Shown here piece by piece: positions 44,877 through 53,561 of a stretch of 64,000 nt of DNA. This stretch comes from Rikenella microfusus DSM 15922 (GTDB taxonomy: Bacteria > Bacteroidota > Bacteroidia > Bacteroidales > Rikenellaceae), in the NCBI RefSeq assembly GCF_000427365.1, contig NZ_KE386488.1:1895882-1959881 (forward strand), in the 5' to 3' direction. Every line of letters starts with the position of its first letter. Position 1 is the first letter of the stretch. The notes under the pieces were generated by a model, which saw only the letters and a program-made list of their open reading frames with translations, ran no database searches and had not been told where the DNA came from. The position numbers and the translations under genes were made by a program.

Positions 44877-45731
44877 ATGAAAGTACTGGTTTTGGGAGCG
44901 GTCGGTATGGCGGGGCATACTATCGCGTTATATTTCAAAGAACAGGGGCATGATGTGACAGCTTATTCGATGAGACCATTCCCTTGGTGTCGAAATATAG
45001 TTGGAGATGCCTTCGATACCGGCGCGTTTACGGCGATGCTTCGTGACGGGGAATACGATTTGGTGATTAATTGCATCGGATTGCTCAATCAGGTTGCGGA
45101 CAATAATCCGTCGAAGGCAGTCTATTTAAACAGTTACTTGCCGCACCTGATTGCAGATACCTTAATGCCTACGAAAGCCAGGCTTATTCAGATGAGTACC
45201 GATTGCGTGTTCGCGGGGAATACCGGACCGTACATCGAGACGTCTTTGCGTGATGGAGCCACGTTTTACGATCGCACAAAAGCTTTGGGAGAAGTAGTCG
45301 ATTCCAGGAATCTGACTTTTAGAAATTCTATTGTGGGACCGGATATCAATCAGGGAGGGATCGGGTTGTTTAACTGGTTCATGAAGCAGGAAGGGCCTAT
45401 TTATGGCTATAAACATGCGATGTGGACCGGTGTTACGACATTAACGCTGGCCAAGGCTATGGAACGAGCCTCCGAAGAGGGGTTGAGCGGCTTGTTTAAT
45501 CTGGTCAATAACGAAAGTATATCTAAATACGATTTGTTGCAGTTGTTCAATAAATATTTTCGGGATAACCGGATCGAAATATTGCCGAGTGAAGAACTGC
45601 AGCTGGACAAGAGCCTGCGTTGTACGCGGAGTGCGGATTTTTCGTTTAAAGTTCCTTCGTATGAACAGATGGTTGCTGAGATGAAAGAGTGGGTGGACCG
45701 GCACGGCGAATTGTATCCTTTTTATTGTTAG
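44877..45731 (+). CDS. NAD-dependent sugar reductase (RmlD/CapF-N/FnlB-like)
   Basis: The 284-residue short-chain dehydrogenase has the dinucleotide motif GAVGMAG (residues 7-13), MSTDCVFAGNTGPYIETS (about 104-121) and YDRTKALGEVVDSRNLTFRNSIVGP, with the catalytic Tyr-x3-Lys in YDRTK. It is of the RmlD-like type that reduces a 4-keto-6-deoxy sugar, and in this context should reduce the CapE/cupin product towards UDP-L-6-deoxytalosamine-type intermediates of L-FucNAc synthesis. It lies 11 bases after the cupin gene. Full length. Confidence 0.88.
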   Translation: MKVLVLGAVGMAGHTIALYFKEQGHDVTAYSMRPFPWCRNIVGDAFDTGAFTAMLRDGEYDLVINCIGLLNQVADNNPSKAVYLNSYLPHLIADTLMPTKARLIQMSTDCVFAGNTGPYIETSLRDGATFYDRTKALGEVVDSRNLTFRNSIVGPDINQGGIGLFNWFMKQEGPIYGYKHAMWTGVTTLTLAKAMERASEEGLSGLFNLVNNESISKYDLLQLFNKYFRDNRIEILPSEELQLDKSLRCTRSADFSFKVPSYEQMVAEMKEWVDRHGELYPFYC

Positions 45732-45738
45732 TTGATCG

Positions 45739-46872
45739 ATGAAGAAACTAAAAGTACTGACCGTTGTGGGTACGCGGCCGGAGATTATCCGGCTGTCGAT
45801 GATTATTAAGAAGCTCGATTCTTCTCCGATTATCGATCATGTTTTGGTACATACGGGCCAAAATTTTGATTATGAATTGAACGAGGTGTTTTTCGAAGAT
45901 CTGGAGTTGCGTAAGCCGGATTTCTTTCTGAATGCAGCCGGAAAAAATGCGACCGAAACCATCGGCCAGTGCTTGATCAATATAGATCCGATCCTGGAGC
46001 GGGAAAAACCCGACGCTTTTTTGGTGTTGGGCGATACCAATAGCGCATTATGTGCTGTTGCCGCGAAAAAGCGTCAGATCCCGATTTTTCACATGGAGGC
46101 GGGGAATCGTTGTTTTGACCAACGTGTTCCGGAGGAGGTGAATCGGCGCATGGTGGATCATATCAGCGATGTTAATTTGACATACAGTGATATCTCTCGG
46201 GAATGTCTGTTAGCCGAGGGTCTGCCTGCCGCTACGTCCATCAAGACGGGGAGCCCGATGCTGGAAGTCCTGACAGCGTATAAACCTAAAATAGAACGGT
46301 CGGATATATTACAAAAATTGTTTCTGGATCCCGGGTGTTATTTTGTCGTATCGGCCCATCGCGAAGAAAATATCGCTAATGAGCGGAATTTCTTAAATCT
46401 CTGTGAAACACTGAATTTGATCGCTCGGACATATGGTTTGCCGGTCATCGTAACGACTCATCCCCGAACGAAGAAGATGATCGAACGCTATGGTATCAGC
46501 TTCGATCCTTTGGTGCAGCTGAAAAAACCGTTCGGTCTGAGTGATTATATATCCTTGCAGATACATGCCAAAGCCGTGTTGAGCGATAGCGGGACTATCA
46601 GTGAGGAAAGTTCTATCCTGAACTTTCCCGCTCTCAATATCCGGGATGCCCATGAGCGGCACGAAGCGGTAGAAGAGATGGCCGTTATGATGGTCGGAAC
46701 AAACCCGGACCGTATCATGCAGGGTTTGGCGGTACTGGAAGGGCAGGGGAGAGGGGAAAACCGGACACTGCGGATGGTGGCTGATTATTCGCAGCCTAAT
46801 GTCAGTGATAAAATATTGCGGATTATCGTGTCATATACTGATTATGTCCGGCGGGTGGTTTGGGGAAAATGA
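45739..46872 (+). CDS. capG: UDP-N-acetylglucosamine 2-epimerase family enzyme (CapG/FnlC-like)
   Basis: The 377-residue protein is a non-hydrolysing UDP-HexNAc 2-epimerase: VVGTRPEIIRLSMIIKKL at the N-terminus, VLGDTNSALCAVAAKKRQIPIFHMEAGNR (about 95-123) and PEEVNRRMVDHISDVNL, and the C-terminal SDSGTISEESSILNFPALNIR. In the FnlABC/CapEFG route this is the last step giving UDP-L-FucNAc. Its place right after the reductase and before a WbuB-like transferase supports this role over ManNAc synthesis. The stop overlaps the next ATG (ATGA). Confidence 0.92.
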   Translation: MKKLKVLTVVGTRPEIIRLSMIIKKLDSSPIIDHVLVHTGQNFDYELNEVFFEDLELRKPDFFLNAAGKNATETIGQCLINIDPILEREKPDAFLVLGDTNSALCAVAAKKRQIPIFHMEAGNRCFDQRVPEEVNRRMVDHISDVNLTYSDISRECLLAEGLPAATSIKTGSPMLEVLTAYKPKIERSDILQKLFLDPGCYFVVSAHREENIANERNFLNLCETLNLIARTYGLPVIVTTHPRTKKMIERYGISFDPLVQLKKPFGLSDYISLQIHAKAVLSDSGTISEESSILNFPALNIRDAHERHEAVEEMAVMMVGTNPDRIMQGLAVLEGQGRGENRTLRMVADYSQPNVSDKILRIIVSYTDYVRRVVWGK

Positions 46873-48062
46873 AGATGAAGCGCATTCTGATTATATCCGA
46901 AATTTTTCATCCGGAATCCGGGTTGGTTAATGATTTCGCGATTGAGTTAGTCCGTCGTGGTTATGAGGTAGAGGTTTTAACCCACCAGCCATCATATCCG
47001 GGAGGCCATGTTTATCCGGGGTATCACAATGACAAATATTCGGTTGAGCATTGGAATGGGATAGTTATCCATCGCATAGCCGTGGTTGAGGGGTATGGCA
47101 GCAGCAAGTTGAAAAAAATCTTAAATTACCGGGCGTTCGTACGACGCGGAAAACATATTGCAAAACGTATAGGCGAGTCGTACGATTGTGTTTTTGTCTA
47201 TCAGACGGGACCGCTTACGGTGGCATTGCCCGGGGTATATATTAAGAAGAAATTTAAGAAACCTTTGTTCGTATGGACATTCGATATTTGGCCGGATGCG
47301 GTTTATGCTTATGGATTCCCTCGTATAGCTCCATTGACTCTTTTCCTGAATCATTTGATTCGTAAAGTTTATCGGAATAGCGATCATATTCTTGTTTCGA
47401 GCCGGAAGTTTATAGAATCCATCCGGGTTTATGTACCGGATCGTCCCGTTACGTATGCTCCGAATTGGTTGGTAGAGGAGACCCATAAGGTTTCCGGAGT
47501 ACGTTTAGATACTTCCAGATTTAATTTTACGTTTGCAGGCAATATTTCTAAAGCCCAGAATTTAGAAAACGTATTGTTGGGGTGGGCAAAAACTCGTTTC
47601 GTGATTCCTGTTGCGTTGAATATCATTGGCGAAGGATCGTCATTGAAATCTTTACGGGAGTTGGTCGAGCGTCGTTCTATTCCGAACGTTTATTTTTGGG
47701 GCCGTTATCCTTCGGATCAGGTTGAGGATATATTGAGGCAGAGCGATGTTTTGGTGTTGCCTTTGATAGCCGATCCCGGAATACAGAAGACCGAACCTTT
47801 TAAGTTGCAGACGTATTTGCATGTTGGAAAACCGATATTCGGAATTGCGTACGGGAGTATTCAGGATATTGTCGAGATGAACGGACTGGGGATATGTGCA
47901 ACACCGAATCATCCGGATGAGATAGCGGCTAAATTTCAGGAGATGGTTCCTTTTGCCGAGAAATGTCATAAAGAAGTGGCTGAAAGATCACGTATGCTGC
48001 TTTTGTCGCGCTTTGATAAGGAGCAGATTATCAGTCGTATTTTGTCTATTATGTCTAAGTAA
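46869..48062 (+). CDS. WbuB-like GT4 glycosyltransferase, probable L-FucNAc transferase
   Basis: The 397-residue GT-B transferase opens with a typical family 4 start (ILIISEIFHPESGLVNDFAIELVRRG), has FVWTFDIWPDAVYAYG (about 136-151) as in WbuB/CapM-like proteins, and a C-terminal donor domain with VLVLPLIADPGIQKTEPFKLQTYLHVGKPIFG. In E. coli O26, wbuB follows fnlABC and codes for the L-fucosamine transferase; the same order here supports the same role. The start is set by the ATGA overlap at 46869. It is the last gene of the cluster, 57 bases before the tRNA-Glu promoter region. Confidence 0.88.
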   Translation: MKMKRILIISEIFHPESGLVNDFAIELVRRGYEVEVLTHQPSYPGGHVYPGYHNDKYSVEHWNGIVIHRIAVVEGYGSSKLKKILNYRAFVRRGKHIAKRIGESYDCVFVYQTGPLTVALPGVYIKKKFKKPLFVWTFDIWPDAVYAYGFPRIAPLTLFLNHLIRKVYRNSDHILVSSRKFIESIRVYVPDRPVTYAPNWLVEETHKVSGVRLDTSRFNFTFAGNISKAQNLENVLLGWAKTRFVIPVALNIIGEGSSLKSLRELVERRSIPNVYFWGRYPSDQVEDILRQSDVLVLPLIADPGIQKTEPFKLQTYLHVGKPIFGIAYGSIQDIVEMNGLGICATPNHPDEIAAKFQEMVPFAEKCHKEVAERSRMLLLSRFDKEQIISRILSIMSK

Positions 48063-48096
48063 GTAATCGTATTGCTCTAAAAAAATAGAGGGGGTA

Positions 48097-48127
48097 TTTG
48101 GAATTTCCGAAAATAGTATTACCTTTG
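48097..48127 (+). promoter_or_regulatory. Promoter TTTG-N19-TACCTTTG of tRNA-Glu
   Basis: TTTG (48097-48100) and TACCTTTG (48120-48127) are spaced by 19 bases, ending 18 bases before the tRNA. This is the clearest full promoter in the window. Confidence 0.85.
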
Positions 48128-48145
48128 CACTGCAATTGAAACGAT

Positions 48146-48217
48146 GGCCCTTTCGTCTATCGGTTAGGACACAAGATTTTCATTCTTGGAAGAGGGGTTC
48201 GATTCCCCTAGGGGCTA
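48146..48217 (+). tRNA. tRNA-Glu (anticodon TTC)
   Basis: A complete cloverleaf is visible: acceptor GGCCCTT with AGGGGCT (including the G1-U72 pair common in Bacteroidota tRNA-Glu), anticodon stem CAAGA/TCTTG with loop TTTTCAT (anticodon TTC), and T-arm AGGGG-TTCGATT-CCCCT. CCA is not encoded. Confidence 0.95.
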
Positions 48218-48219
48218 CG

Positions 48220-48252
48220 AAAAAGAGGTTCGCCGAAAGCGAACCTCTTTTT
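48220..48252. terminator. Bidirectional terminator between tRNA-Glu and metF
   Basis: A 14-bp stem (48220-48233 with 48239-48252) with loop CGAAA and A/T-rich outer parts stops tRNA transcription and, from the other side, metF. Confidence 0.9.
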
Positions 48253-48283
48253 TATCGTGTCTCATGAAAAAGAGCGGTCCGGT

Positions 48284-49237
48284 TTAACCGAACAGCTCTT
48301 TGGCGATGCGTTCCACGTTGTCCGCCTTGCCCATCGTGTAGAAATGGAGCGCCGGGACTCCGGCCGCAATCAGTTCGCGGCCCTGCCGTATCGCCCATTC
48401 GATTCCCACTTCCCGTACAGCCGCATTGTCTTTACAGTTTTCCACCGCGCGTACCAGATCGTCCGGCAGCTCCACACCGAAAGTCTGCGGGAGCAGCGAG
48501 AGCTGCGTTTTAGTGGTGAACGGTTTGAGTCCGGCAACGATGGGGACGGTGATGCCCGCCGCGCGGCAGGCGTCTACATAAGCGAAATATTTGGCGTTAT
48601 CGAAGAACATCTGGGTTACGACATACGAGGCTCCGGCGTCGATTTTCGTTTTCAGATGAGCGATGTCCGCCGCCAGGTTGGGGGCTTCGGCGTGTTTTTC
48701 GGGATAACCGGCCACCCCGATACAAAACGAGGTCGGTTTGGCATGTTCCAATTCCGAGTCGAGGTATTCGCCCCGGTTCATGTTCATGATCTGGCTTACG
48801 AGGTCGCAAGCGTGCGGGTGGCCGCCCGGTGCAGGGCGGAAGGTGCGTTCGCCGCGGATGTTATCTCCGCGCAGGGCCAGTACATTGTCGATTCCCAGAA
48901 AACTGAGGTCGATCAGCGCGTCTTCGATATCGAATTTCGAGAACCCGCCGCAGATCAGGTGCGGGGCTACGTCGATGCCGTACCGGGCCGTGATGGCGGC
49001 GGCGATACCCACCGTTCCGGGGCGCTTGCGTACGACGCGGCGTTCCAGGAGGCCGTCCGGCCGTTCGATGAGTTTCACCTCTTCGCGGTGGTAGGTAACG
49101 TTGATGTAGGAGGGGTTGTACGGGGCCAGCCGCCCGATCGTGTCGAATATGGTATCGATATTGTCGCCCTTGAGCGGCGGCAGGAGTTCGAATGCGAAAA
49201 GGGTTTTCCCTGGCTTGAATTTATCGGTAATTTTCAT
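48284..49237 (-). CDS. metF: Methylenetetrahydrofolate reductase
   Basis: MetF reduces 5,10-methylene-THF to 5-methyl-THF for methionine synthesis, in the cytoplasm with FAD. The 317-residue protein has the conserved catalytic glutamate E17 in FAFELLPPLKG, VTYHREEVKL, APHLICGGFSKFDIEDAL, NVLALRGDN (about 119-127), a GVAGYPEKHAEA segment (about 177) and YVVTQMFFDNAKYFAYVDACR. I chose the ATG at 49237 (MKITDKF); the longer frame upstream runs into repeat sequence. The gene is monocistronic, with a shared terminator. No homocysteine or SAM riboswitch was recognised upstream. Confidence 0.94.
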   Translation of the reverse strand: MKITDKFKPGKTLFAFELLPPLKGDNIDTIFDTIGRLAPYNPSYINVTYHREEVKLIERPDGLLERRVVRKRPGTVGIAAAITARYGIDVAPHLICGGFSKFDIEDALIDLSFLGIDNVLALRGDNIRGERTFRPAPGGHPHACDLVSQIMNMNRGEYLDSELEHAKPTSFCIGVAGYPEKHAEAPNLAADIAHLKTKIDAGASYVVTQMFFDNAKYFAYVDACRAAGITVPIVAGLKPFTTKTQLSLLPQTFGVELPDDLVRAVENCKDNAAVREVGIEWAIRQGRELIAAGVPALHFYTMGKADNVERIAKELFG

Positions 49238-49316
49238 CGTTTCTGTAATTCGTGTACGGCCGATTTCAAATGAAAGGTGGAAATTAACGGGTTTTGTGAT
49301 CCTGAGGTTTTTAACA

Positions 49317-49673
49317 CATGGGCGGGGCGGACGCTTTCCTACGGAAAGCCCGGTGTCGCTCGGCACTCGAACCGGGCTATAATCATCCTACTTCCCACTG
49401 TTTGCGGTCTTTTGCAAATAACGTACGATTTTATGTAAAGTTCTCCCGATGTCAGCCCGGAGCCATCCCCGGCGCAGGGCTGCAACCTGCGGTTTTGCCC
49501 TCGCTGGCTCCGGGCTTTAACCTGCAAATTAAAAGTACGGTTGTTTTCTTAAGAACCGCAGCCTGCGGGGAACGCGACAATCGCGTGAGCGATTGATTTT
49601 GCGGGCCTCCGCTGCGGGAGGCTGCGGCCCGTCCGCTGGCGCGGGAATATTATTTAAATCGTACGATTAAATG
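49317..49673. repeat. Family B composite repeat block, copy B2
   Basis: Modules in order: a diverged module 2 (49317-49420); module 3 (49421-49540), nearly identical to 21331-21458; and module 4 (49543-49670), nearly identical, inverted, to 52286-52408 and directly to 58738-58838. Module 4 ends at the palindrome ATCGTACGAT (49658-49667). The remaining stretch 49674-49883 is GC-rich, has one degraded module 2-like piece (about 49706-49760) and no gene. Confidence 0.75.
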
Positions 49674-49883
49674 ACAGGGAACTATTTTGCACCCATCGGA
49701 TTGCATGCACAGCGCACCCCACGGCGGCTCGGCGCCGCCCGGTACACGAGCCGGGCCTGACCTAAGCCCGACCCGAACCGTAGGATAGCTGCTATTGAGG
49801 TCTGGCGCCGTTCTGCGCCGAACAGGTCCGGAGCGTAGTCCGGCGATTCGCACGGGCGGACCGCCTTACCGGCCCGGCACCCG

Positions 49884-50552
49884 TTATGCTTTGGCCGTAT
49901 TGCGTTTGGTGTATTTTTTGGGCTGGTGGACGCTGTTGCCGCCGACGCTTCCCGCACTGCTGCTGCGGTTGTTCTTGCCGTTTCTGCCGCTCTGACGGTT
50001 AGGCACGGACGAAGTGTCTATGCGGGTGTTGTCCAGCGTATCGGCATCCAGGACGATGGCACCGTGCGACATCCGCCGGATGTCGGCGATCACCACCTCG
50101 TTCGACGGAAACTCCTTGTTGTATTCGAACGATTTCTGTTTCATATATTTCGCCACGTTGGCCGCCGCCGCGTCGCGCTCTTCGCCCGCAGGCTCGGTTC
50201 CCAGCGCCTCGACCATCCGCTTTACGTTGGCTCCGTATTGTTTCTGGGCGATATAGCTTTGCGAATAGGCTACCCGACGGGGATGCGGGGCGAACATGTC
50301 GGGAGTCGGTTTCGGATAAGGGGCGTCCACGTCGAGGTCGAAATCGGCGATCATGAACAAGTGGTCCCACAGCATGTGCTGGAAACCTTCGCTGTCTTTC
50401 TGGGCCGGGTTCACGTTGCCCATCACGGCCACGACCACTTCGGCCTGGCGGTTGCGCAGTTCGCGGTCTTCGATGGTTTTGAGATAGGCCACCATGGTCT
50501 GCACGTTGCGCCCGTACTCGGAGAGCAGGAGCCTCGATTTGTCTCGGTTCAT
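49884..50552 (-). CDS. DUF4290 domain protein
   Basis: The 222-residue protein belongs to DUF4290, a Bacteroidota-specific family without a known function. The conserved core (about residues 1-150) includes LSEYGRNVQTMVAYLKTIEDRELRNRQAEVVVAVM, a helix-rich WDHLFMIADFDLDVDAPYP and PKPTPDMF. The last 50 residues are basic and rich in Ser, Asn and Gly (NRQSGRNGKNN...), probably disordered. There is no signal peptide, so it should be cytoplasmic. It is divergent from the sigma-54-type regulator, separated by 123 bases. Confidence 0.85.
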   Translation of the reverse strand: MNRDKSRLLLSEYGRNVQTMVAYLKTIEDRELRNRQAEVVVAVMGNVNPAQKDSEGFQHMLWDHLFMIADFDLDVDAPYPKPTPDMFAPHPRRVAYSQSYIAQKQYGANVKRMVEALGTEPAGEERDAAAANVAKYMKQKSFEYNKEFPSNEVVIADIRRMSHGAIVLDADTLDNTRIDTSSVPNRQSGRNGKNNRSSSAGSVGGNSVHQPKKYTKRNTAKA

Positions 50553-50641
50553 AATGGAATGTTAGATTCTGGCACCGGATTTGCGGGATTTTTTGCGAAA
50601 TAAAAACCGCCCGCAAAATGGAAATTGAGCAAATATAATGC

Positions 50642-50649
50642 TAACTTTG
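50642..50649 (+). promoter_or_regulatory. -7 box (TAACTTTG) of the sigma-54-type response regulator
   Basis: TAACTTTG matches the consensus, 26 bases before the ATG at 50676. A TTG at 50625-50627 is only 14 bases upstream, too close for an ideal -33 element. Confidence 0.5.
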
Positions 50650-50675
50650 GAATCGGAAAAAAATATCGACGGAAT

Positions 50676-51842
50676 ATGGCCAAAATACTTGTGATCGACG
50701 ACGAACGGAGCATCCGCAACATTATCGGGGAATTGTTGGAGATGGAGGGGCATACGGTGAAGACCGCCGAAAACGGGTTGCAGGGATACGAAATGATCGG
50801 TGTCGAACCGTTCGATCTGGTGATTTCGGATATCAAGATGCCGGAGATGGACGGTATCGAGTTGCTGGACAAATTGATCGAAACGCATCCGGACACGACG
50901 GTGGTGATGATATCGGGGCACGGGAGCATCGATACGGCGGTGGAATGCATCAAGAAGGGAGCTTTCGATTATATCGAGAAACCGATCGACATGAACCGTA
51001 TTTTGGTGACGGTCAAGAATGCACTGGAGCGGGGATCGCTGGTGAAAGAGACCAAGACGCTGCGCCGCAAGGTGCACAAGGTGGCGGAAATCGTGGGCGA
51101 ATCGCCGGCGATCGGGCGGGTCAAGATGTTGATCGACAAGGTGGCTTCGACCGACGCGCGGGTGTTGATCACGGGTTCGAACGGGACGGGCAAGGAGCTG
51201 GTGGCGCGTTGGTTGCACGAGAAGAGCGACCGGTCTTCGATGCCGTTCGTGGAGGTGAACTGCGCGGCGATTCCTTCGGAATTGATAGAAAGCGAGTTGT
51301 TCGGTCATGAAAAGGGGGCGTTCACTTCGGCGATCAAACAGCGCAAGGGGAAGTTCGAGCAGGCGGACGGCGGGACGATTTTTCTGGACGAAATCGGGGA
51401 TATGAGTCTGGCGGCACAGGCGAAAGTGCTGCGTGCCTTGCAGGAGCGTAAAATCACGCGGGTGGGGAGCGACAAGGATATCAATGTGGATGCGCGGGTG
51501 TTGGCGGCGACGAACAAGAACTTGCAGGAGGAGATCGCGAAAGGGAATTTCCGCGAGGACTTGTACCACCGGCTGAGCGTCATAATTATCCATGTGCCGA
51601 ATCTGTCGGATCGGCGCGAGGATATTCCGCTGCTGGTGGACCATTTCATCCGGGCGATTTGCGCGGACAAGGGCAAGCCGCTGAGCACGATCACGCCGGA
51701 GGCGGTGGAGGCGCTGTGCGCGATGCCGTGGACGGGGAATATCCGCGAACTGCATAATGCGGTGGAACGATTGCTGATCCTGAGCGGCCGGGAAATCACG
51801 CTGGACGATGTCAAGCTCAATGTCATGCAGGCCAACGGCTAA
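50676..51842 (+). CDS. Sigma-54-dependent response regulator lacking a DNA-binding domain
   Basis: The 388-residue NtrC-type protein has a receiver domain (acidic D8/D9, phospho-acceptor D52, SDIKMPEMDG), a linker, then an AAA+ domain with Walker A GSNGTGKE (residues 167-174), a GAFTSA loop (214-219; canonical GAFTGA), Walker B GGTIFLDEIGDM and arginine finger region FREDLYHRL. It ends at about 388 with LDDVKLNVMQANG, shortly after the AAA+ lid, where other members have 50-80 more residues with a Fis-type helix-turn-helix. It should thus activate sigma-54 holoenzyme from solution, as for FlgR or CtcC. The partner kinase is not adjacent. ATG 50676 is preferred over an upstream frame extension. 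Confidence 0.92.
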   Translation: MAKILVIDDERSIRNIIGELLEMEGHTVKTAENGLQGYEMIGVEPFDLVISDIKMPEMDGIELLDKLIETHPDTTVVMISGHGSIDTAVECIKKGAFDYIEKPIDMNRILVTVKNALERGSLVKETKTLRRKVHKVAEIVGESPAIGRVKMLIDKVASTDARVLITGSNGTGKELVARWLHEKSDRSSMPFVEVNCAAIPSELIESELFGHEKGAFTSAIKQRKGKFEQADGGTIFLDEIGDMSLAAQAKVLRALQERKITRVGSDKDINVDARVLAATNKNLQEEIAKGNFREDLYHRLSVIIIHVPNLSDRREDIPLLVDHFIRAICADKGKPLSTITPEAVEALCAMPWTGNIRELHNAVERLLILSGREITLDDVKLNVMQANG

Positions 51843-51852
51843 CTCGGCCCGA

Positions 51853-52200
51853 TTATCCGTTCGTTTATCCGTACTGTTCAGGTTTGAGGGTACTGTTCCT
51901 TTCGTGAACAACCGACACTGCCAGCGCATCCAGAGACCGCTTGCGAACTATGGTAAGCGGCGAGGAGGAACCGAGTAGCGTTCCGAGCCCAAAGCCCGTG
52001 AACGGTCTTTGGCAAGGTAGCACGAGGAAGCCGCAGGCAAAACAAGCGCAGCGCAGTTAGCGAGAACCGGAAAGCCGACACAGCAGCCGAACGCCGTCGA
52101 ACTCGTTCGAATGACCGAGGCGCCAGGAGGAAGGCGAAGCCAAACTTTTTGAGATGCCTCACGCATCTCCTGAGCCTGCCGGATACCCTTTCCTCTGAAA
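51853..52200. repeat. Family A dispersed repeat, copy A3 (right end missing)
   Basis: The left terminal repeat (51853 onward, ATCCGTTCGTTTATCCGTAC) is closest to the inverted right end of A1. Internal sequence from about 52073 (GCCGACACAGCAGCC...) to 52200 matches A2, including AAACTTTTTGAGATGC at about 52142. No right terminal repeat follows; a family B module takes over at about 52216, so the element is truncated or chimaeric. Confidence 0.7.
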
Positions 52201-52215
52201 GTCTTATGTTTCCAT

Positions 52216-52424
52216 TACCGGTGCCCCGCGGCATGAGCGGGAAAGAAAGAACATACGCCTGTCGGCGAAAGACACACAATTAAACCGTACGATTTAAATA
52301 ATATTCCCGCGCCAGCGGACGGGCCGCAGCCTCCCGCAGCGGAGGCCCGCAAAATCAATCGCTCACGCGATTGTCGCGTTCCCCGCAGGCTGCGGCTCTT
52401 AGAAAACAACCGAACGGTTAAAAA
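52216..52424. repeat. Family B repeat block, copy B3 (module 1 end plus inverted module 4)
   Basis: Bases 52216-52285 match the end of module 1 (GCATGAGCGGGAAAGAAAGA..., compare 58668-58729). From 52286 to 52408 the sequence is the near-exact reverse complement of 49543-49670. The block ends about 13 bases before kdsB; no independent promoter for kdsB was recognised in it. Confidence 0.75.
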
Positions 52425-52436
52425 TAGAGAAAAGCG

Positions 52437-53195
52437 ATGAGATTTTTAGCATTGATTCCGGCCCGGTACGCATCGAGCCGTTTTCCCGGCAAGCCTTTGG
52501 CCGACATACACGGCAAATCCATGATCCGCCGCGTTTACGAGCGCAGCGCCGCCGTATTCGGCCAAGCGTGTTACGTCGCCACCGACGACAACCGTATCGA
52601 AGACGCCGTACATGCCTTCGGCGGGCGCGTCATCATGACCTCCGCCGCTCATCGATCCGGCACCGACCGTTGCGCCGAAGCCCTCGACACCGCAGAACGC
52701 ATCACCGGACAAACCTTCGACATCGTCGTAAACATCCAGGGCGACGAACCCTTTATCGCCATCCGGCAACTCGAACAGATCCGGAGCTGTTTCGACGATC
52801 CCGACACCCAGATCGCCACCCTCGTCAAACCCTTCGCCCCCGCCGAAAACATCTTCAACGAAAACTCCCCCAAAGTAGTGCTCTCCGCCGCAGGCGACGC
52901 CCTCTATTTCAGCCGCAGCCCCATTCCCTTCCTGCGCGGCGTGCCCCGGGAAGAGTGGCAGGGACGGCACATCTATTACAAACACATCGGCCTCTACGCC
53001 TACCGCAGCGACATTCTGCGGGCCGTCACCGCACTTTCTCCCTCGCCCCTCGAAAAAGCCGAATCGCTCGAACAGCTGCGCTGGATAGAAAACGGTTACC
53101 GCATCCGTACCGCCGTTACCGACCTCGAAAGCCACGCCATCGACACCCCCGAAGACCTGCAAAACGTCCTCAGGCTATTTCCCGATGCGAAATAA
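52437..53195 (+). CDS. kdsB: 3-deoxy-manno-octulosonate cytidylyltransferase (CMP-KDO synthetase)
   Basis: KdsB activates Kdo with CTP for lipid A-core assembly in the cytoplasm. The 252-residue protein has the nucleotide-binding N-terminus IPARYASSRFPGKPL (residues 7-21), TDDNRIEDAVHAFGG, TSAAHRSGTDRCAEA, the metal-site VVNIQGDEPFI (about 96-106) and YYKHIGLYAYRSDIL with EKAESLEQLRWIENGY near the C-terminus. All hallmark motifs are intact and the length is normal. Together with an LPS-type pathway it shows that this organism makes Kdo-containing LPS. Confidence 0.96.
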   Translation: MRFLALIPARYASSRFPGKPLADIHGKSMIRRVYERSAAVFGQACYVATDDNRIEDAVHAFGGRVIMTSAAHRSGTDRCAEALDTAERITGQTFDIVVNIQGDEPFIAIRQLEQIRSCFDDPDTQIATLVKPFAPAENIFNENSPKVVLSAAGDALYFSRSPIPFLRGVPREEWQGRHIYYKHIGLYAYRSDILRAVTALSPSPLEKAESLEQLRWIENGYRIRTAVTDLESHAIDTPEDLQNVLRLFPDAK

Positions 53196-53382
53196 CGCCT
53201 CAGACCGTAATCGCGAATCCGCCGCGCCTCTTCCGGAAACAGGCAACCCGCCCTCTTTGTTTCCAGCCCCATACCTCCCGGCACCGGGACCGAACCGGAT
53301 GGTAAACGGATAATGGAAACGTCCTCGCCGCGCACGCATCTTTGCGGACGGTAATCGCCCCGGAGATTTTTACGGCACCGGA

Positions 53383-53411
53383 TTTGCATAAAGAAAAAAT
53401 GTTTATCTTTG
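53383..53411 (+). promoter_or_regulatory. Promoter TTTG-N17-TATCTTTG of rho
   Basis: TTTG (53383-53386) and TATCTTTG (53404-53411) are spaced by 17 bases. The predicted leader to the rho ATG is about 145 bases, long enough for autoregulation by Rho, which is known in other bacteria. The rest of 53196-53382 shows nothing of note. Confidence 0.7.
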
Positions 53412-53561
53412 GAACGCAGTTTTCCCGCGCAGTACGACTGCGGAATCCAGCCGAAAACATTAATTCTTATCATTTTACGGACCACGCGCCCTTTCAGCGG
53501 GAAAACATCCCGCACAGCGTGCGATTCGCGTCCGGATCACACTTATACTCTTCGTTTCTAC

